Assembly: GCF_000222585.1 (NCBI RefSeq)
Contig: NZ_AFWE01000213.1
Coordinates: forward strand, 53,116-117,115
Origin: Vibrio scophthalmi LMG 19158
Lineage (GTDB): Bacteria > Pseudomonadota > Gammaproteobacteria > Enterobacterales > Vibrionaceae
Length of the DNA stretch: 64,000 nucleotides
Direction of reading: 5' to 3'
Shown here: positions 48,293 through 57,773 of the stretch, piece after piece
Position numbering within the stretch: the stretch's first letter is position 1
Layout: the number at the start of each line of letters is the position of its first letter
The notes under the pieces: generated by a model
Database searches by the model: none
Seen by the model: only the letters and a program-made list of their open reading frames with translations
What the model was told of the DNA's origin: nothing
Position numbers and translations under genes: made by a program

Positions 48293-48961
48293 TTAATCTA
48301 GGTCTTCAAACACCACATTGTAGTTTTCGGTATAGGTACAATGAGGCTGGCGACTGCAGGTAAAAAATCGGCGGCCTTTAAAATCACCTTGCGCGGCCGT
48401 TTTGATCACCATTGGACTGCCGCAACGTTTACAAAAACGCACTTCTTTATCGGGTTCGATTAAATCAATATGTGCCGCCAACAAACGACGTAACCTACCC
48501 ACTTGATAACTGTGTTTGACGCTGGTACCAATCAAAGGAATGCCCGCTGATTTACACACATGCATTAAGAGTTTCTGGCGCTCTGCCTTACCCTTACTCA
48601 AGGGACTACCATCATCAAGTTCAATCGCTACACGCACCTCTAAACTACGAGGATCACAGACGACATAATCAAAATAGCTCTTGGCAATACGGTTGTTAGC
48701 AATAAACCAACTCTTCTTGTCGGTAGCTTTGGGTGCAACCACTTTCGACATCGCGACTTTAGACATCACGACACCATGCTGACCAACCGCAGAAATAAGA
48801 GCAGTATAAAATGCAGACTCTTTGCCGTTGAGTAGTGGTCCATTTTTTTTATACGTACTGTCTTTTAACTCATTGGTGTTCAAATAACGTTTCTGGACGA
48901 AAAGATAGAAAGCGACAAAAATTAGGACAATAACAGCAACATATTCCATTGCGCGAGCCAA
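48293..48961 (-). CDS. DUF2726 protein with topoisomerase-type zinc ribbon
   Basis: A 222-residue protein. An N-terminal helix (YVAVIVLIFVAFYLFV) is followed by a DUF2726 domain (FDYVVCD, VAIELDDGSPL, RKLLMHVCKSAGIPLI-like), related to PD-(D/E)xK nuclease folds, and a C-terminal zinc ribbon with CKRCG and CSRQPHC. Function is unknown; it may be a membrane-tethered nucleic-acid-binding protein. Confidence 0.8.
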   Translation of the reverse strand: MARAMEYVAVIVLIFVAFYLFVQKRYLNTNELKDSTYKKNGPLLNGKESAFYTALISAVGQHGVVMSKVAMSKVVAPKATDKKSWFIANNRIAKSYFDYVVCDPRSLEVRVAIELDDGSPLSKGKAERQKLLMHVCKSAGIPLIGTSVKHSYQVGRLRRLLAAHIDLIEPDKEVRFCKRCGSPMVIKTAAQGDFKGRRFFTCSRQPHCTYTENYNVVFEDLD

Positions 48962-49193
48962 GCTCCAAATAGATTCATTTATGACTTAATTCTAACCCTA
49001 AAGCGACTCAGTCAAAATGCTTTATTCGCAGTGGCTTAAATGAGGGTGTGCCAATGATCACAGACAGCGGTTATGAACTATACAAATCCAGTGTAAATCG
49101 CCGAATATGCACGCTTTCAATTCATTTGCCAGTGCAAAATCGTTAATTAGTTGTTATTGTCTAACGACAATAAAAAATAAAAATGTGACCTTG

Positions 49194-49925
49194 ATGACTC
49201 AAACACCCATCATTGAATTTAGCAACGTTAATAAATGGTTCGGCGAATTCCAAGCGCTAAAAGATATTAATCTCACGGTTGCACCTGGGGAAATTGTCGT
49301 CATTTGTGGCCCTTCTGGCTCTGGCAAGTCTACCCTAATTCGCTGTATCAATAACTTAGAGCAGTTTCAGCAAGGCGAAATCCAAGTATTTGGTGAGCAA
49401 ACCATAAGTAAAACCATTAAGCCCGGCAAGATTGGCATGGTCTTTCAACACTTTCATCTTTTCCCGCACTTGACCGTGCTGGAAAACCTGACCCTATCTC
49501 CGATTCGCACTCTAAAGCTTTCCAAACCAGCAGCACAACAGCGCGCGCTAAAATATCTCAAGCGAGTCAACATCGAGGAACAAGCCAACAAATACCCTGT
49601 TCAGCTTTCCGGCGGACAACAACAACGTGTGGCGATAGCTCGTTCGTTATGTATGGAACCAGATTTACTCTTATTTGATGAACCCACTTCTGCGCTCGAT
49701 CCTGAAATGATCAATGAAGTGCTCGATGTGATGGTGGAATTAGCACAAAGCGGCATGACCATGATTTGCGTAACCCATGAGATGGGCTTTGCTAAAAAAG
49801 TCGCTAATCGAGTGGTGTTTATGGATGAAGGCGAGATCGTTGAAATGAATTCGCCCGTCGCTTTGTTTGAAAATCCACAACATCCACGCACCAAAACCTT
49901 CTTAAACCAAATTTTAAGCTACTAA
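49194..49925 (+). CDS. Polar amino-acid ABC importer, ATP-binding subunit
   Basis: A 243-residue ATPase of the GlnQ/HisP type. Walker A is GPSGSGKST, the signature is [15 protein letters not shown], and Walker B is [17 protein letters not shown] at 49194 gives the usual N terminus (MTQTPIIEF); in-frame codons upstream to 49107 add an atypical stretch. It is first of four genes, with the permease ATG immediately after its stop codon. Confidence 0.93.
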   Translation: MTQTPIIEFSNVNKWFGEFQALKDINLTVAPGEIVVICGPSGSGKSTLIRCINNLEQFQQGEIQVFGEQTISKTIKPGKIGMVFQHFHLFPHLTVLENLTLSPIRTLKLSKPAAQQRALKYLKRVNIEEQANKYPVQLSGGQQQRVAIARSLCMEPDLLLFDEPTSALDPEMINEVLDVMVELAQSGMTMICVTHEMGFAKKVANRVVFMDEGEIVEMNSPVALFENPQHPRTKTFLNQILSY

Positions 49926-50723
49926 ATGATCGTACGAATCGTTAAACCCGTCCTACAAGCCTTGGTGCAAATAGCCTTGATTACGCTGGCGATTGTCTGG
50001 CTATTGGATTCAGGTGCGCAAGCAATGGGTTATCAGTGGCAATGGCATCGCGTCCCCGATTACATCATCTTCTATGAAGATGGTGAGTGGTGGCCCGCTG
50101 AATTGATTGACGGCTTAGTCGTCACAATCAAAATCTCAGCGATAAGTTTGTGCTTTACCCTTTTAATCGGGCTTGCAACCGCATTATTAAGGTTAAGTGA
50201 TTCAATTATTGGCCGAGCGATCGCGACTGGCTATGTCGAATTGATCCGCAACACACCGCTATTGGTGCAAATCTACCTACTTTATTTTGTTTTTGGCCCC
50301 GTTATCGGCTTAGACCGCTTTAGCACCGCTGTACTAGCTCTTTCCTTATTTCAAGGCGCGTACACGGCAGAAATCCTCCGCGCGGGGCTAAATAGCATTC
50401 CTAAAGGACAGTTTGAGGCAGCCAAAACACTCGGCTTATCACCATTCAACAGTTACAAAGATGTGATTTTGCCGCAGGTGTTACAACGTACCTTGCCTCC
50501 GCTGACCAACGAAGTGGTCTCGCTAATCAAAAACTCATCGATTGTCAGTGTGATGGCGATTTTTGATTTGACCACTGAAGCGAGAAACATCGTTTCTGAA
50601 ACCGCGATGCCGTTTGAAATTTGGTTCTCAGTCGCCGCTATTTATCTTGCTTTAACATTATCACTTTCCGGCTTATCCGCATGGCTAGAAAGTAGACTAG
50701 GAGCCAGTTGGCGTAAAATATAA
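49926..50723 (+). CDS. Polar amino-acid ABC importer, permease 1
   Basis: A 265-residue HisM-like permease with TM helices and the EAA loop (GQFEAAKTLGLSPFNSYKDVILP). It starts right at the ATPase stop codon. Likely pairs with the second permease to form a heterodimer. Confidence 0.93.
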   Translation: MIVRIVKPVLQALVQIALITLAIVWLLDSGAQAMGYQWQWHRVPDYIIFYEDGEWWPAELIDGLVVTIKISAISLCFTLLIGLATALLRLSDSIIGRAIATGYVELIRNTPLLVQIYLLYFVFGPVIGLDRFSTAVLALSLFQGAYTAEILRAGLNSIPKGQFEAAKTLGLSPFNSYKDVILPQVLQRTLPPLTNEVVSLIKNSSIVSVMAIFDLTTEARNIVSETAMPFEIWFSVAAIYLALTLSLSGLSAWLESRLGASWRKI

Positions 50724-50732
50724 GGAGATAAC

Positions 50733-51560
50733 ATGAAGTTATTCAAAGCAACCATCACAGCGTTATTAGGGATAGCCATCGCGATCCCTTCGTTAGTGAG
50801 CGCACAAGAGCAAGCAAATGCGACCTCTAATCTGGAAGCCATCAATGAGCGCGGCACACTACGCGTAGGCATGTCGACCTTTGTCCCTTGGGCAATGCGT
50901 AATAAACAAGGTGAATTGATTGGTTTTGAGATTGATGTCGCCAAGCGACTTGCGGCAGATTCTGGCTGGAAAGTGGAATTTGTTCCCACCGCATGGGATG
51001 GCATTATTCCCGCGTTGTTAGCCAAAAAATTTGACGTCATCATTGGCGGAATGTCTGTGACACCTGAACGTTCTAAAAGTGTGTTGTTCACTGCACCTTA
51101 TTCACACTCAGGGGTACAAGTTGCAGCCAATAAAGAACTCGCGGAAGGCTTTACTAAACTTGAAGATTTCGACTCGCGTCGAGTAAAAATTGCCGCTCGT
51201 CGCGGTGCTTACACGGTCCAAGTGGCTCGCGAAACGTTTCCTAAAGCGAAAATCCTTCAGTTTGATGACGACTCTCAAGCCTTCCAAGAAGTGCTGAATG
51301 GTAATGCGCATGCCGTTATTGCTTCGAGCCCAAAACCGGAACATGAAACAATTAAGCATGCTGACAAACTGTTCTTACCGTTTAGCGAACGCTTATCTCA
51401 AGGCAATGAAGCCTTTGCAGTACGTTTAGGCGAAGATGACAAACAAGCCTTTTTCGACCAATGGATTGAGCAACGTACGCAAGATGGTTGGTTAAAAGAG
51501 CGTTATGAATATTGGTTCTCAACCTTAGATTGGCAAGATCAAATTGCCCAAGGACAGTAA
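50733..51560 (+). CDS. Polar amino-acid ABC importer, solute-binding protein
   Basis: A 275-residue SBP_bac_3 protein with a signal peptide (ending VSA|QE). The domain shows INERGTLRVGMS, LIGFEIDVAKRLA, WDGIIPALLAKKFDVIIGGMSVTPER, and RGAYTVQ. It is the periplasmic receptor for an amino acid, perhaps Gln, Glu or His; residues at the site do not settle which. Confidence 0.93.
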   Translation: MKLFKATITALLGIAIAIPSLVSAQEQANATSNLEAINERGTLRVGMSTFVPWAMRNKQGELIGFEIDVAKRLAADSGWKVEFVPTAWDGIIPALLAKKFDVIIGGMSVTPERSKSVLFTAPYSHSGVQVAANKELAEGFTKLEDFDSRRVKIAARRGAYTVQVARETFPKAKILQFDDDSQAFQEVLNGNAHAVIASSPKPEHETIKHADKLFLPFSERLSQGNEAFAVRLGEDDKQAFFDQWIEQRTQDGWLKERYEYWFSTLDWQDQIAQGQ

Positions 51561-51598
51561 ATCATTGCCATTAAAGGCAACGAACACGGGAAAACAAC

Positions 51599-51625
51599 GC
51601 CAATTGAACATCGCGTTCAATTGGC
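51599..51625 (+). terminator. Intra-operon 11-bp hairpin
   Basis: GCCAATTGAAC and GTTCAATTGGC pair perfectly around ATCGC, without a T-tract. It lies between the binding-protein and second permease genes. It probably protects the binding-protein message or attenuates read-through, giving more binding protein than permease. Confidence 0.6.
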
Positions 51626-51648
51626 AATCTCAAGCTTGGAGTATATGA

Positions 51649-52566
51649 GTGAGCAAGCCCCTTCCATCCAAAACCTTATCCACCAAAATCCCTAACGCCA
51701 TATCGCCTTGGCGCTTTAAGCCATTGGATTGGGTATTGCTGGCACTCTGCTTTGCACTGTTTGCTTGGTTATATCATCGCTCTACCGTCGGGGTTAATTA
51801 CATTTGGCACTGGCAGAAAGCACTGGATTTACTGTTTACTCCGCGTGCAGATGGCAGCTTACCCTATTTCTTTCAGGGGTTATTCGCGACGTTGCGCCTG
51901 AGTTTATGGGGGATTGTTTTTGCGGTCGTGGTCGGCGTTGGGTTAGGTTTAGCTAAGTTTTCACAATCCACATGGCTTAATGTGCCAGCGAATGCTTTTA
52001 TCCAGTTGGTACGTAATATCCCACCGCTGGTTTTTGTCTTCATATTTTACTTTTTTATCTCTAATCAACTTATCCCATTGTTGGGGTTGGAAAACCTGCT
52101 ACGTAACTATTCAGATGAACTTAATCCTTTTCAGCAGTTTTTCTTTGGCCCTGCCAATCTATGGGAAAACCTCGCCTCTGGTGTGTTATGTATTGGCTTA
52201 CTCTCTTCCGCTTATATTGGCGAGATAGTACGTGCCGGTTTGCAAGGCGTTGATCAGGGCCAATGGGAAGCCGCCGATTCTCTTGGCATGTCTCGTTGGG
52301 CCAAATATCGATATGTTATCGCACCCCAAGTGCTCAAATCGATTACACCTGCGCTGGCTGGACAAACCATTTCTTTAGTCAAGGATACTTCTATCGTGTC
52401 ACTCATTTCGATTCAAGAAATGACCTTTGTTGGCACCGAAATGGCTAATTCTTCGGGCTATATTTTTGAGATCTGGCTGATTGTCGGATTGGTCTATTTT
52501 CTTATTTGTTTTGGCTTATCGATGTTTTTCCGCTTTGTTGAGCATCGTAGTCGCGCGGGCGAATAA
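51649..52566 (+). CDS. Polar amino-acid ABC importer, permease 2
   Basis: A 305-residue HisQ/GltJ-like permease with the EAA loop GQWEAADSLGMSRWAKYRYVIAP. Start is GTG at 51649, with GGAG eight bases upstream. An ATG at 51645 is in another frame and stops after 16 codons. Confidence 0.92.
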   Translation: MSKPLPSKTLSTKIPNAISPWRFKPLDWVLLALCFALFAWLYHRSTVGVNYIWHWQKALDLLFTPRADGSLPYFFQGLFATLRLSLWGIVFAVVVGVGLGLAKFSQSTWLNVPANAFIQLVRNIPPLVFVFIFYFFISNQLIPLLGLENLLRNYSDELNPFQQFFFGPANLWENLASGVLCIGLLSSAYIGEIVRAGLQGVDQGQWEAADSLGMSRWAKYRYVIAPQVLKSITPALAGQTISLVKDTSIVSLISIQEMTFVGTEMANSSGYIFEIWLIVGLVYFLICFGLSMFFRFVEHRSRAGE

Positions 52567-52614
52567 GCCCTACAGACAAGCGTAAAGCAACAGATTGACG
52601 AGTTCGATATGACA

Positions 52615-52638
52615 AAAAGGGAGCCGAAGCTCCCTTTT
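52615..52638. terminator. Bidirectional terminator
   Basis: AAAAGGGAGC-CGAA-GCTCCCTTTT, a perfect 10-bp stem with A- and T-ends, between the convergent permease and TPR genes. Confidence 0.9.
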
Positions 52639-52654
52639 ACTTTTCTAATTCGAA

Positions 52655-53854
52655 TTACGATACCGTTTGATTCGCTCGGCGTAATTGCGAAAGATATTTT
52701 ATCCAGCTTTTTGACTGACTGCTCGGCTCAATATTATCGGCTTGCTTAGCATGAATCAGAGCTTGCTCTAATTGATTTAACTTGTAATAAGCACGTGTTT
52801 TAGCCAAAGCGACATCCGCCTTACGCCCCTGAACACGATCAAGTACCGTTAATGCTTGCTGATATTGCCCTTCTTGCACCAACAACTGAGCGACATTCCA
52901 GTGGTATTTCGCGGCTTGTTTGGCCGCCAGTTGCCATTGCTTGGTCGCCTTCTGCCATTCTCGTGCTTGTTGCCAGTAACTCGCTTGCGAAACAATCAGG
53001 TCAAGATCTGTCGTTGCTTCTTCTAACTGGGACAATTCAATCGCCGCTCTCTCAGGAATGCCTCTTTGCGCGTACAGTTGGGCAAGCAAAACACGATCTT
53101 GTTGCGACAATGCAACGCCTTGACCTTTCGCCAACGCTAACGTACTTAATGCTTGTTTGTTCTGGCCTTGCTGCAACTGCAAACTCACGAGTTGGCGCCA
53201 CCAATTCACTTTGTCCGGTTGCAGTGAGACCAACTTTTCAAGTGTCGGGATAGCGTCATTCCAACGCTTCAGTTGCAGTTGTGCCCCCAGCTTTAATGAC
53301 AGGGGTTGCAGCTCATCTTTGGCTTGGAAACGACGATATTTGTCAATCGCAGGGATAACCGCTTTCCACTGTTCAATCTGATAATGAGCTTGCGCAATAC
53401 GCAACCAAATTTGGTCTTCTGTCTGACTCTCAGGAACCTGCTGTACTAACTGATAGTAATGAGGTAATGAAGCACTAAACTGTTGATCACTGAGCAGTAA
53501 ATCCGCCAACATTTTCTCAGTTACCCAGCCCTGCTCGTCTTCAAGTTTTTTGCTCTCGACAGCTAACTTGAGCTGCTTAATTGCAGGTTTCGTCTGACCA
53601 TCTTGCCAGTAAAACACGCCAAGCATCCGAGCGACGAACGCTTGATCATAGCTTTTAGACGTTTCAATCTTTCGCAGAGCTTGAATCGCTTCAGCAAACT
53701 TCTCGTCTTGCGCCAATTGATTCGCTTTTTGCACTCGGATGGCCGTGTACTGGCTAAGCTCAGCAGCATTGACAACAGACACGCCAACAAGACCACTACC
53801 GGCCGAAATCGCGATAAAACCCAGCACAGCCGTGAATAATTTACGTATTATCAT
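52655..53854 (-). CDS. TPR protein of the TonB operon
   Basis: A 399-residue exported tetratricopeptide protein. A signal peptide (ending VNA|AE) is followed by repeated helix pairs such as FAEAIQALRKIE, WNDAIPTLEKLVSLQPDKVNWW and YQQALTVLDRVQG. A TPR gene at this end is typical of TtpC-containing TonB clusters in vibrios, where the product is presumed to be a periplasmic helper. Its ATG overlaps the tonB stop codon (ATGA). Confidence 0.87.
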   Translation of the reverse strand: MIIRKLFTAVLGFIAISAGSGLVGVSVVNAAELSQYTAIRVQKANQLAQDEKFAEAIQALRKIETSKSYDQAFVARMLGVFYWQDGQTKPAIKQLKLAVESKKLEDEQGWVTEKMLADLLLSDQQFSASLPHYYQLVQQVPESQTEDQIWLRIAQAHYQIEQWKAVIPAIDKYRRFQAKDELQPLSLKLGAQLQLKRWNDAIPTLEKLVSLQPDKVNWWRQLVSLQLQQGQNKQALSTLALAKGQGVALSQQDRVLLAQLYAQRGIPERAAIELSQLEEATTDLDLIVSQASYWQQAREWQKATKQWQLAAKQAAKYHWNVAQLLVQEGQYQQALTVLDRVQGRKADVALAKTRAYYKLNQLEQALIHAKQADNIEPSSQSKSWIKYLSQLRRANQTVS

Positions 53855-54471
53855 TTGGCTAACTTAAACTCCAATCGAACAGTTTGACCTAGTTGCGCTA
53901 ACGCATTGCCATCTTCAACCTTAGGTTGATACTTCCATTTTTTCAGCGCACGAATGGCTTCTTTCTCAAACATACGCTTAGGATTGGCTTCTAACACTTC
54001 GATGTCCTGAGGGCGTCCTGTTGGATCAATGGTGAATTTGAGCACCACATAACCTTGAGCGCCGCGTTTAAGTGCACGCGCTGGATAACGAGGCTCAACA
54101 CGATAAAGCGGCATGGCTTGTTGATTGACACCAAAATCACCAAAGGTAGGCGCATTAATCGCTAACCCGTCTATGGTGGTGCTCAACCCTAGCATCGGTT
54201 GCATCGCCATTGGTGACACGTTGGTCACTTGATTCTTGGCCTGTGAAACAGGTGCCTGATCTGGGACTTCCGGGGCTTTAGGCTGCTCAGGAACACTACG
54301 CTGACGGCGTTGTACGTCTTGTTCGTTTTCCACCATAACCATATTAAAACTTAACGCTTCACTAGGCTCGGGCGCACGGCGATGACCACCATCGACCATC
54401 CATGCCATAAAACTAAACAGCGCTAATGCAATCACACCTGCAATGGGTAAAGCAAAAAGAACACGCAACAC
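53851..54471 (-). CDS. TonB energy transducer (TonB2/TonB3 type)
   Basis: A 206-residue short TonB. One N-terminal helix (VLFALPIAGVIALALFSFMAWM), a brief proline-containing spacer, and the TonB C-terminal domain with PLYRVEPRYPARALKRGAQGYV and KKWKYQP. It transmits proton-motive energy to outer-membrane receptors. GTG start with GGAG upstream, overlapping the exbD stop region. Whether it is TonB2 or TonB3 cannot be told from sequence alone. Confidence 0.93.
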   Translation of the reverse strand: MLRVLFALPIAGVIALALFSFMAWMVDGGHRRAPEPSEALSFNMVMVENEQDVQRRQRSVPEQPKAPEVPDQAPVSQAKNQVTNVSPMAMQPMLGLSTTIDGLAINAPTFGDFGVNQQAMPLYRVEPRYPARALKRGAQGYVVLKFTIDPTGRPQDIEVLEANPKRMFEKEAIRALKKWKYQPKVEDGNALAQLGQTVRLEFKLAK

Positions 54472-54875
54472 TACTTTTTCTCCGCCGCTAGCGCGATATT
54501 TTTCACGCCCGCGCCTTTCGCTGCATCCATCACTTTAACAACCGTACCGCTATAAGCATGCTCATCGGCTTGGATCACCAATGATGCGTCAGGCTTATCG
54601 AGTAAAAGATGCTCTAACGTTGCTTGCACACGCTCTACATCCACAACTCGTTTATCAATATAGATATCGTTCGCTGAAGTAATCGCAACAAAAATGCCCG
54701 CGTCTTTTTGGCTCACTACATTTGAAGCCTGAGGTCGATTCACTTCCACACCAGACTCGCGTACAAACGAGCTGGTAACAATAAAGAAGATCAACATGAT
54801 AAAGACAATATCGAGCATCGAAGTAAGGTCGATTTGCGCCTCTTCTTGTTTATGTTGGCGTCTACCGAGTCTCAT
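54471..54875 (-). CDS. exbD: ExbD biopolymer transporter
   Basis: A 134-residue ExbD/TolR protein with one N-terminal helix holding the essential Asp (DLTSMLDIVFIMLIFFIVTS) and a small periplasmic domain. It overlaps exbB by four bases. Confidence 0.94.
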   Translation of the reverse strand: MRLGRRQHKQEEAQIDLTSMLDIVFIMLIFFIVTSSFVRESGVEVNRPQASNVVSQKDAGIFVAITSANDIYIDKRVVDVERVQATLEHLLLDKPDASLVIQADEHAYSGTVVKVMDAAKGAGVKNIALAAEKK

Positions 54876-55432
54876 CGCTGACTCCTTAATGATTTTTCTA
54901 ATTTAATTTCTCGAAGCTGACAAGCTTTCGCCAAACGAGCATGAACAAACATGCCCGCTAGCGCTGCAACCATACCCGCCATGGTAGGTAACGTTGCTAA
55001 TGAAATACCTGACGCCATCAATTTTGGATTACTGCTGCCTTGCGTCGCCATGACATCAAACACTGAAATCATACCCGTCACAGTGCCAAGCAAACCTAAC
55101 ATTGGGCAAATCGCCACCAGCACTTTGATCATATTAAGGTTTTGATGCAAAGCCATATGTGCTTGTGCAATCCAACTGTCGCGTATGGCATGCGCATACC
55201 AAGAACTCTGCTCTTGGCGTTGATGCCATTGATTGAGCCAGTCTTGACGTAATTTTGGGTAATGGACAAGCAAAAAGATCACTCGCTCTACAATTAAAAC
55301 CCAGCATATCAATACGACCAGCCCTAACCACCAGAGAACCTGCCCGCCCTGCTCCATAAAGCTTTGCAACGACATAACCCAATCACTGGTTTGAATACCA
55401 CTGGGCAACCATGAGATTGAAAACAGTTCCAT
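54872..55432 (-). CDS. exbB: ExbB proton-channel protein
   Basis: A 186-residue MotA/TolQ/ExbB protein with three helices and the family block CPMLGLLGTVTGMISVFDVM plus ISLATLPTMAGMVAALAGMF. Together with ExbD it powers TonB. Confidence 0.93.
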   Translation of the reverse strand: MELFSISWLPSGIQTSDWVMSLQSFMEQGGQVLWWLGLVVLICWVLIVERVIFLLVHYPKLRQDWLNQWHQRQEQSSWYAHAIRDSWIAQAHMALHQNLNMIKVLVAICPMLGLLGTVTGMISVFDVMATQGSSNPKLMASGISLATLPTMAGMVAALAGMFVHARLAKACQLREIKLEKSLRSQR

Positions 55433-56793
55433 TACGCAGCATTCTCTACAGTGCGTACTGGTGCGCTTGGCAACGCTTTTTCTGCTTGTTCAGCCACAAT
55501 ACCAATACCTTGCTTTTCAAGAATATTACGAATACTTTCCGCTTGTGAGCTCAACACATTGTGTGCCAGTAACAGAGGCATTGCGGCAATCAGGCCAAGC
55601 ACTGTCGTCACAAGCGCCATTGAAATACCACCCGCCATGACTTTAGGATCACCGTTACCAAACTGGGTAATGACTTGGAAAGTCTCAATCATCCCCGTTA
55701 CCGTACCTAACAGACCCAACATTGGCGCCAAAGCAGCCAACAGTTTCAACATTGAAAGGCCCTTTTCAAGTTGCGCTTGTTCATCAACGACAGCCTCAAG
55801 CAAACGCAATTCAAGTGCTTCAACACTACGATTTTGTTCTTTGTTGTAGACCGCTAAAATTCGGCCTAATGGGTTGTTGCCCGGCACATTTGGCGTTTTC
55901 AGCTGCGCACGAATTTTTTGACGAGCCATAGCCAAACTCACACCACGGAATACCGCAATGATCACACCAATAGCCAACAGACCAAGGATGATTTGACCTA
56001 CCACACCGCCCGCTTGCAGACGATCTTTCAGGCTTGGTTCCAAAGCCAATTGCTCCAGCATGATGCCACGCGACGGGTCAACCACGACATTTTGTAACGC
56101 GCCGTTTTGCAGATCACTCACCAACGATAATGTCGGGCCCTTTTCGGGTTGTTTTAAGTACGCTTTAGCTTCTGCTTTTTGACCATTCCATGCCAAGTAG
56201 CCGTTGTTACCAACCAAACCAATCGCACCTAGACGAGCAACATCGACTTGATTCGTTTTACCTTCACCGTCAACAAAGTTCACTTGGCTAAAGCTAATCG
56301 TGCCACCCGCTTGGACTTGTTCATCTAACGCTTTCCACAAAGCAGTCAATTGAGGCATCGAAGGTAGGCTTGTCGCCGCAATAATTTGTTCAATTTGGGC
56401 ATTATAAGATTGTGCATCAACACCGGTGACGGATTGATTTAACTCGGTTTGTAGCTCTTTTGCATTTTGACGAACGACACCAAAGACTTCACCAAGGCTG
56501 CCAGTTTCAAGGCGTAACTGTTCTTCAAGGCGTGCTAACGCATCCTCGTTTTGGCCAAACGTTTCCGCTAATCTGTCGTTTTGTGTTTGTAGTTGATTGC
56601 GCTTAGCATCCAACTTCGCTTTAAGCTCTGCCAGTTCTTTCTCTGTGGCTTTAAAACCCGATTCACGGCTTTGGTTATGTTTAGCTTGTTGACTGTTTTC
56701 CACTTTCGCTTGGGTGGCAAAATCACTACTCGCAGAAGTAGTAAAAGAAAGCACGCTCAATGCACAAGCTGAAACGAGTAATTTAAGTTTCAT
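55432..56793 (-). CDS. ttpC: TtpC, ExbB-like component of TonB2/3 systems
   Basis: A 453-residue protein: signal peptide, coiled-coil periplasmic region (residues about 40-110), then three membrane helices and a second ExbB/TolQ domain (APMLGLLGTVTGMIETFQVI, SMALVTTVLGLIAAMP). This architecture is that of TtpC, required for the Vibrio TonB2-type system. It overlaps both neighbours. Confidence 0.9.
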   Translation of the reverse strand: MKLKLLVSACALSVLSFTTSASSDFATQAKVENSQQAKHNQSRESGFKATEKELAELKAKLDAKRNQLQTQNDRLAETFGQNEDALARLEEQLRLETGSLGEVFGVVRQNAKELQTELNQSVTGVDAQSYNAQIEQIIAATSLPSMPQLTALWKALDEQVQAGGTISFSQVNFVDGEGKTNQVDVARLGAIGLVGNNGYLAWNGQKAEAKAYLKQPEKGPTLSLVSDLQNGALQNVVVDPSRGIMLEQLALEPSLKDRLQAGGVVGQIILGLLAIGVIIAVFRGVSLAMARQKIRAQLKTPNVPGNNPLGRILAVYNKEQNRSVEALELRLLEAVVDEQAQLEKGLSMLKLLAALAPMLGLLGTVTGMIETFQVITQFGNGDPKVMAGGISMALVTTVLGLIAAMPLLLAHNVLSSQAESIRNILEKQGIGIVAEQAEKALPSAPVRTVENAA

Positions 56794-57554
56794 TATTTCG
56801 TCTCCGCTAGCAGTGAAACTGGAATGGTAATAAGGCTTGGCGCTGTTTGTTTCGCCGCCATTGCATACGCTTTATCAAGATCAGATTTTGCCGAACTATC
56901 AACGATCACCCAATCATTAGCCTGCTTATCCCACGCCCAGAATGTATTACCGTTTAAGCTTCTGGCGATAAGAGCGATACGGCCAAGGTGTAAAATATCC
57001 GCTTCACGCTGTTCGCCCGCTAACGTAATTTTCCCTTGGTATAAACCCAGCTTAGTGCCGTAATCCATTTCAATTTGGTATGCTTCCAAAATACGACGAT
57101 ATTTTTCTGCATCACTAATATCAGCACGCGTCATTAAAGTTTGTAGCTTCTCAATTCGCTCAAAACGTTGTTGTTTTTTGATTGGCGCATCAGCTTCAAT
57201 ACGTTGTTGTAATGCCTCTACCATTTGGTACATCAAAGGCACAACACCTTGGCGCGTCACTTTAATTTCTTGTACTTGGGCATCGATGTTCGCCATCTCT
57301 TGCTCTTGATTAACAATCAAAGCTGAAAGGTGCTTTTGATACACTTCTAAGTTTTTGACTTCTTCTTCAAGCTGTTCAATCTCAGCTTGCAATCTAAGCG
57401 TGGTATCAGCGCTGTTATCAATGCGCTTTTGGCTTGCAACAGAGGCAGAGTTAGTTTTATTTTGGATCGCTTGCGCGCTGTCGAGGCTTGAGGCTGAGAC
57501 TGGGCTAATTGCCGCAGAAATTACAATCGCTAAACTGGTTTTAAATAAGTTCAT
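56793..57554 (-). CDS. DUF3450 protein, first gene of the TonB operon
   Basis: A 253-residue periplasmic protein: signal peptide (ending VSA|SS), long coiled coil (about residues 40-115, RLQAEIEQLEEEVKNLEVY), and a C-terminal DUF3450 part. It is the usual partner of TtpC in these operons. Function is not defined. The Fur-like box lies about 70 bp upstream. Confidence 0.88.
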   Translation of the reverse strand: MNLFKTSLAIVISAAISPVSASSLDSAQAIQNKTNSASVASQKRIDNSADTTLRLQAEIEQLEEEVKNLEVYQKHLSALIVNQEQEMANIDAQVQEIKVTRQGVVPLMYQMVEALQQRIEADAPIKKQQRFERIEKLQTLMTRADISDAEKYRRILEAYQIEMDYGTKLGLYQGKITLAGEQREADILHLGRIALIARSLNGNTFWAWDKQANDWVIVDSSAKSDLDKAYAMAAKQTAPSLITIPVSLLAETK

Positions 57555-57624
57555 AGTCTTAAAATGTTCGAGAAATCAACAATCAAGCAAATTGGCTTGA
57601 CGCTTAAATTTTCAAATTCTATTT

Positions 57625-57643
57625 GATAAATATTATCATTAAT
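57625..57643. promoter_or_regulatory. Fur-like box of the TonB operon
   Basis: GATAAATATTATCATTAAT matches 13 of 19 positions of GATAATGATAATCATTATC, upstream of the DUF3450 start. Iron repression is expected. Confidence 0.65.
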
Positions 57644-57720
57644 ATTTGCCAACGGGTAGCCATAATCTGTTGTAAGCATTAAACACGTTCTGATTTGAGG
57701 CTTACGATAGACAACGGAAA

Positions 57721-57744
57721 ACACCGCTCAAGATCGAGCGGTGT
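57721..57744 (-). terminator. Terminator of the siderophore receptor gene
   Basis: ACACCGCTC and GAGCGGTGT form a 9-bp GC-rich stem with loop AAGATC; on the minus strand a TTTT follows. It is 30 bp after the receptor stop codon. Confidence 0.8.
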
Positions 57745-57773
57745 CTATTTACATTTCGTTTAATACGCGAGGT

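Noticed and set aside
50642-51091. 149-codon minus-strand frame opposite the amino-acid permease and binding-protein genes
   Set aside because: It is antisense to two clear genes and has no recognisable domain.
51645-51695. 16-codon ATG frame overlapping the start of the second permease gene
   Set aside because: It shares the permease Shine-Dalgarno, but the GTG at 51649 gives the full permease. Coupling is possible but unsupported.
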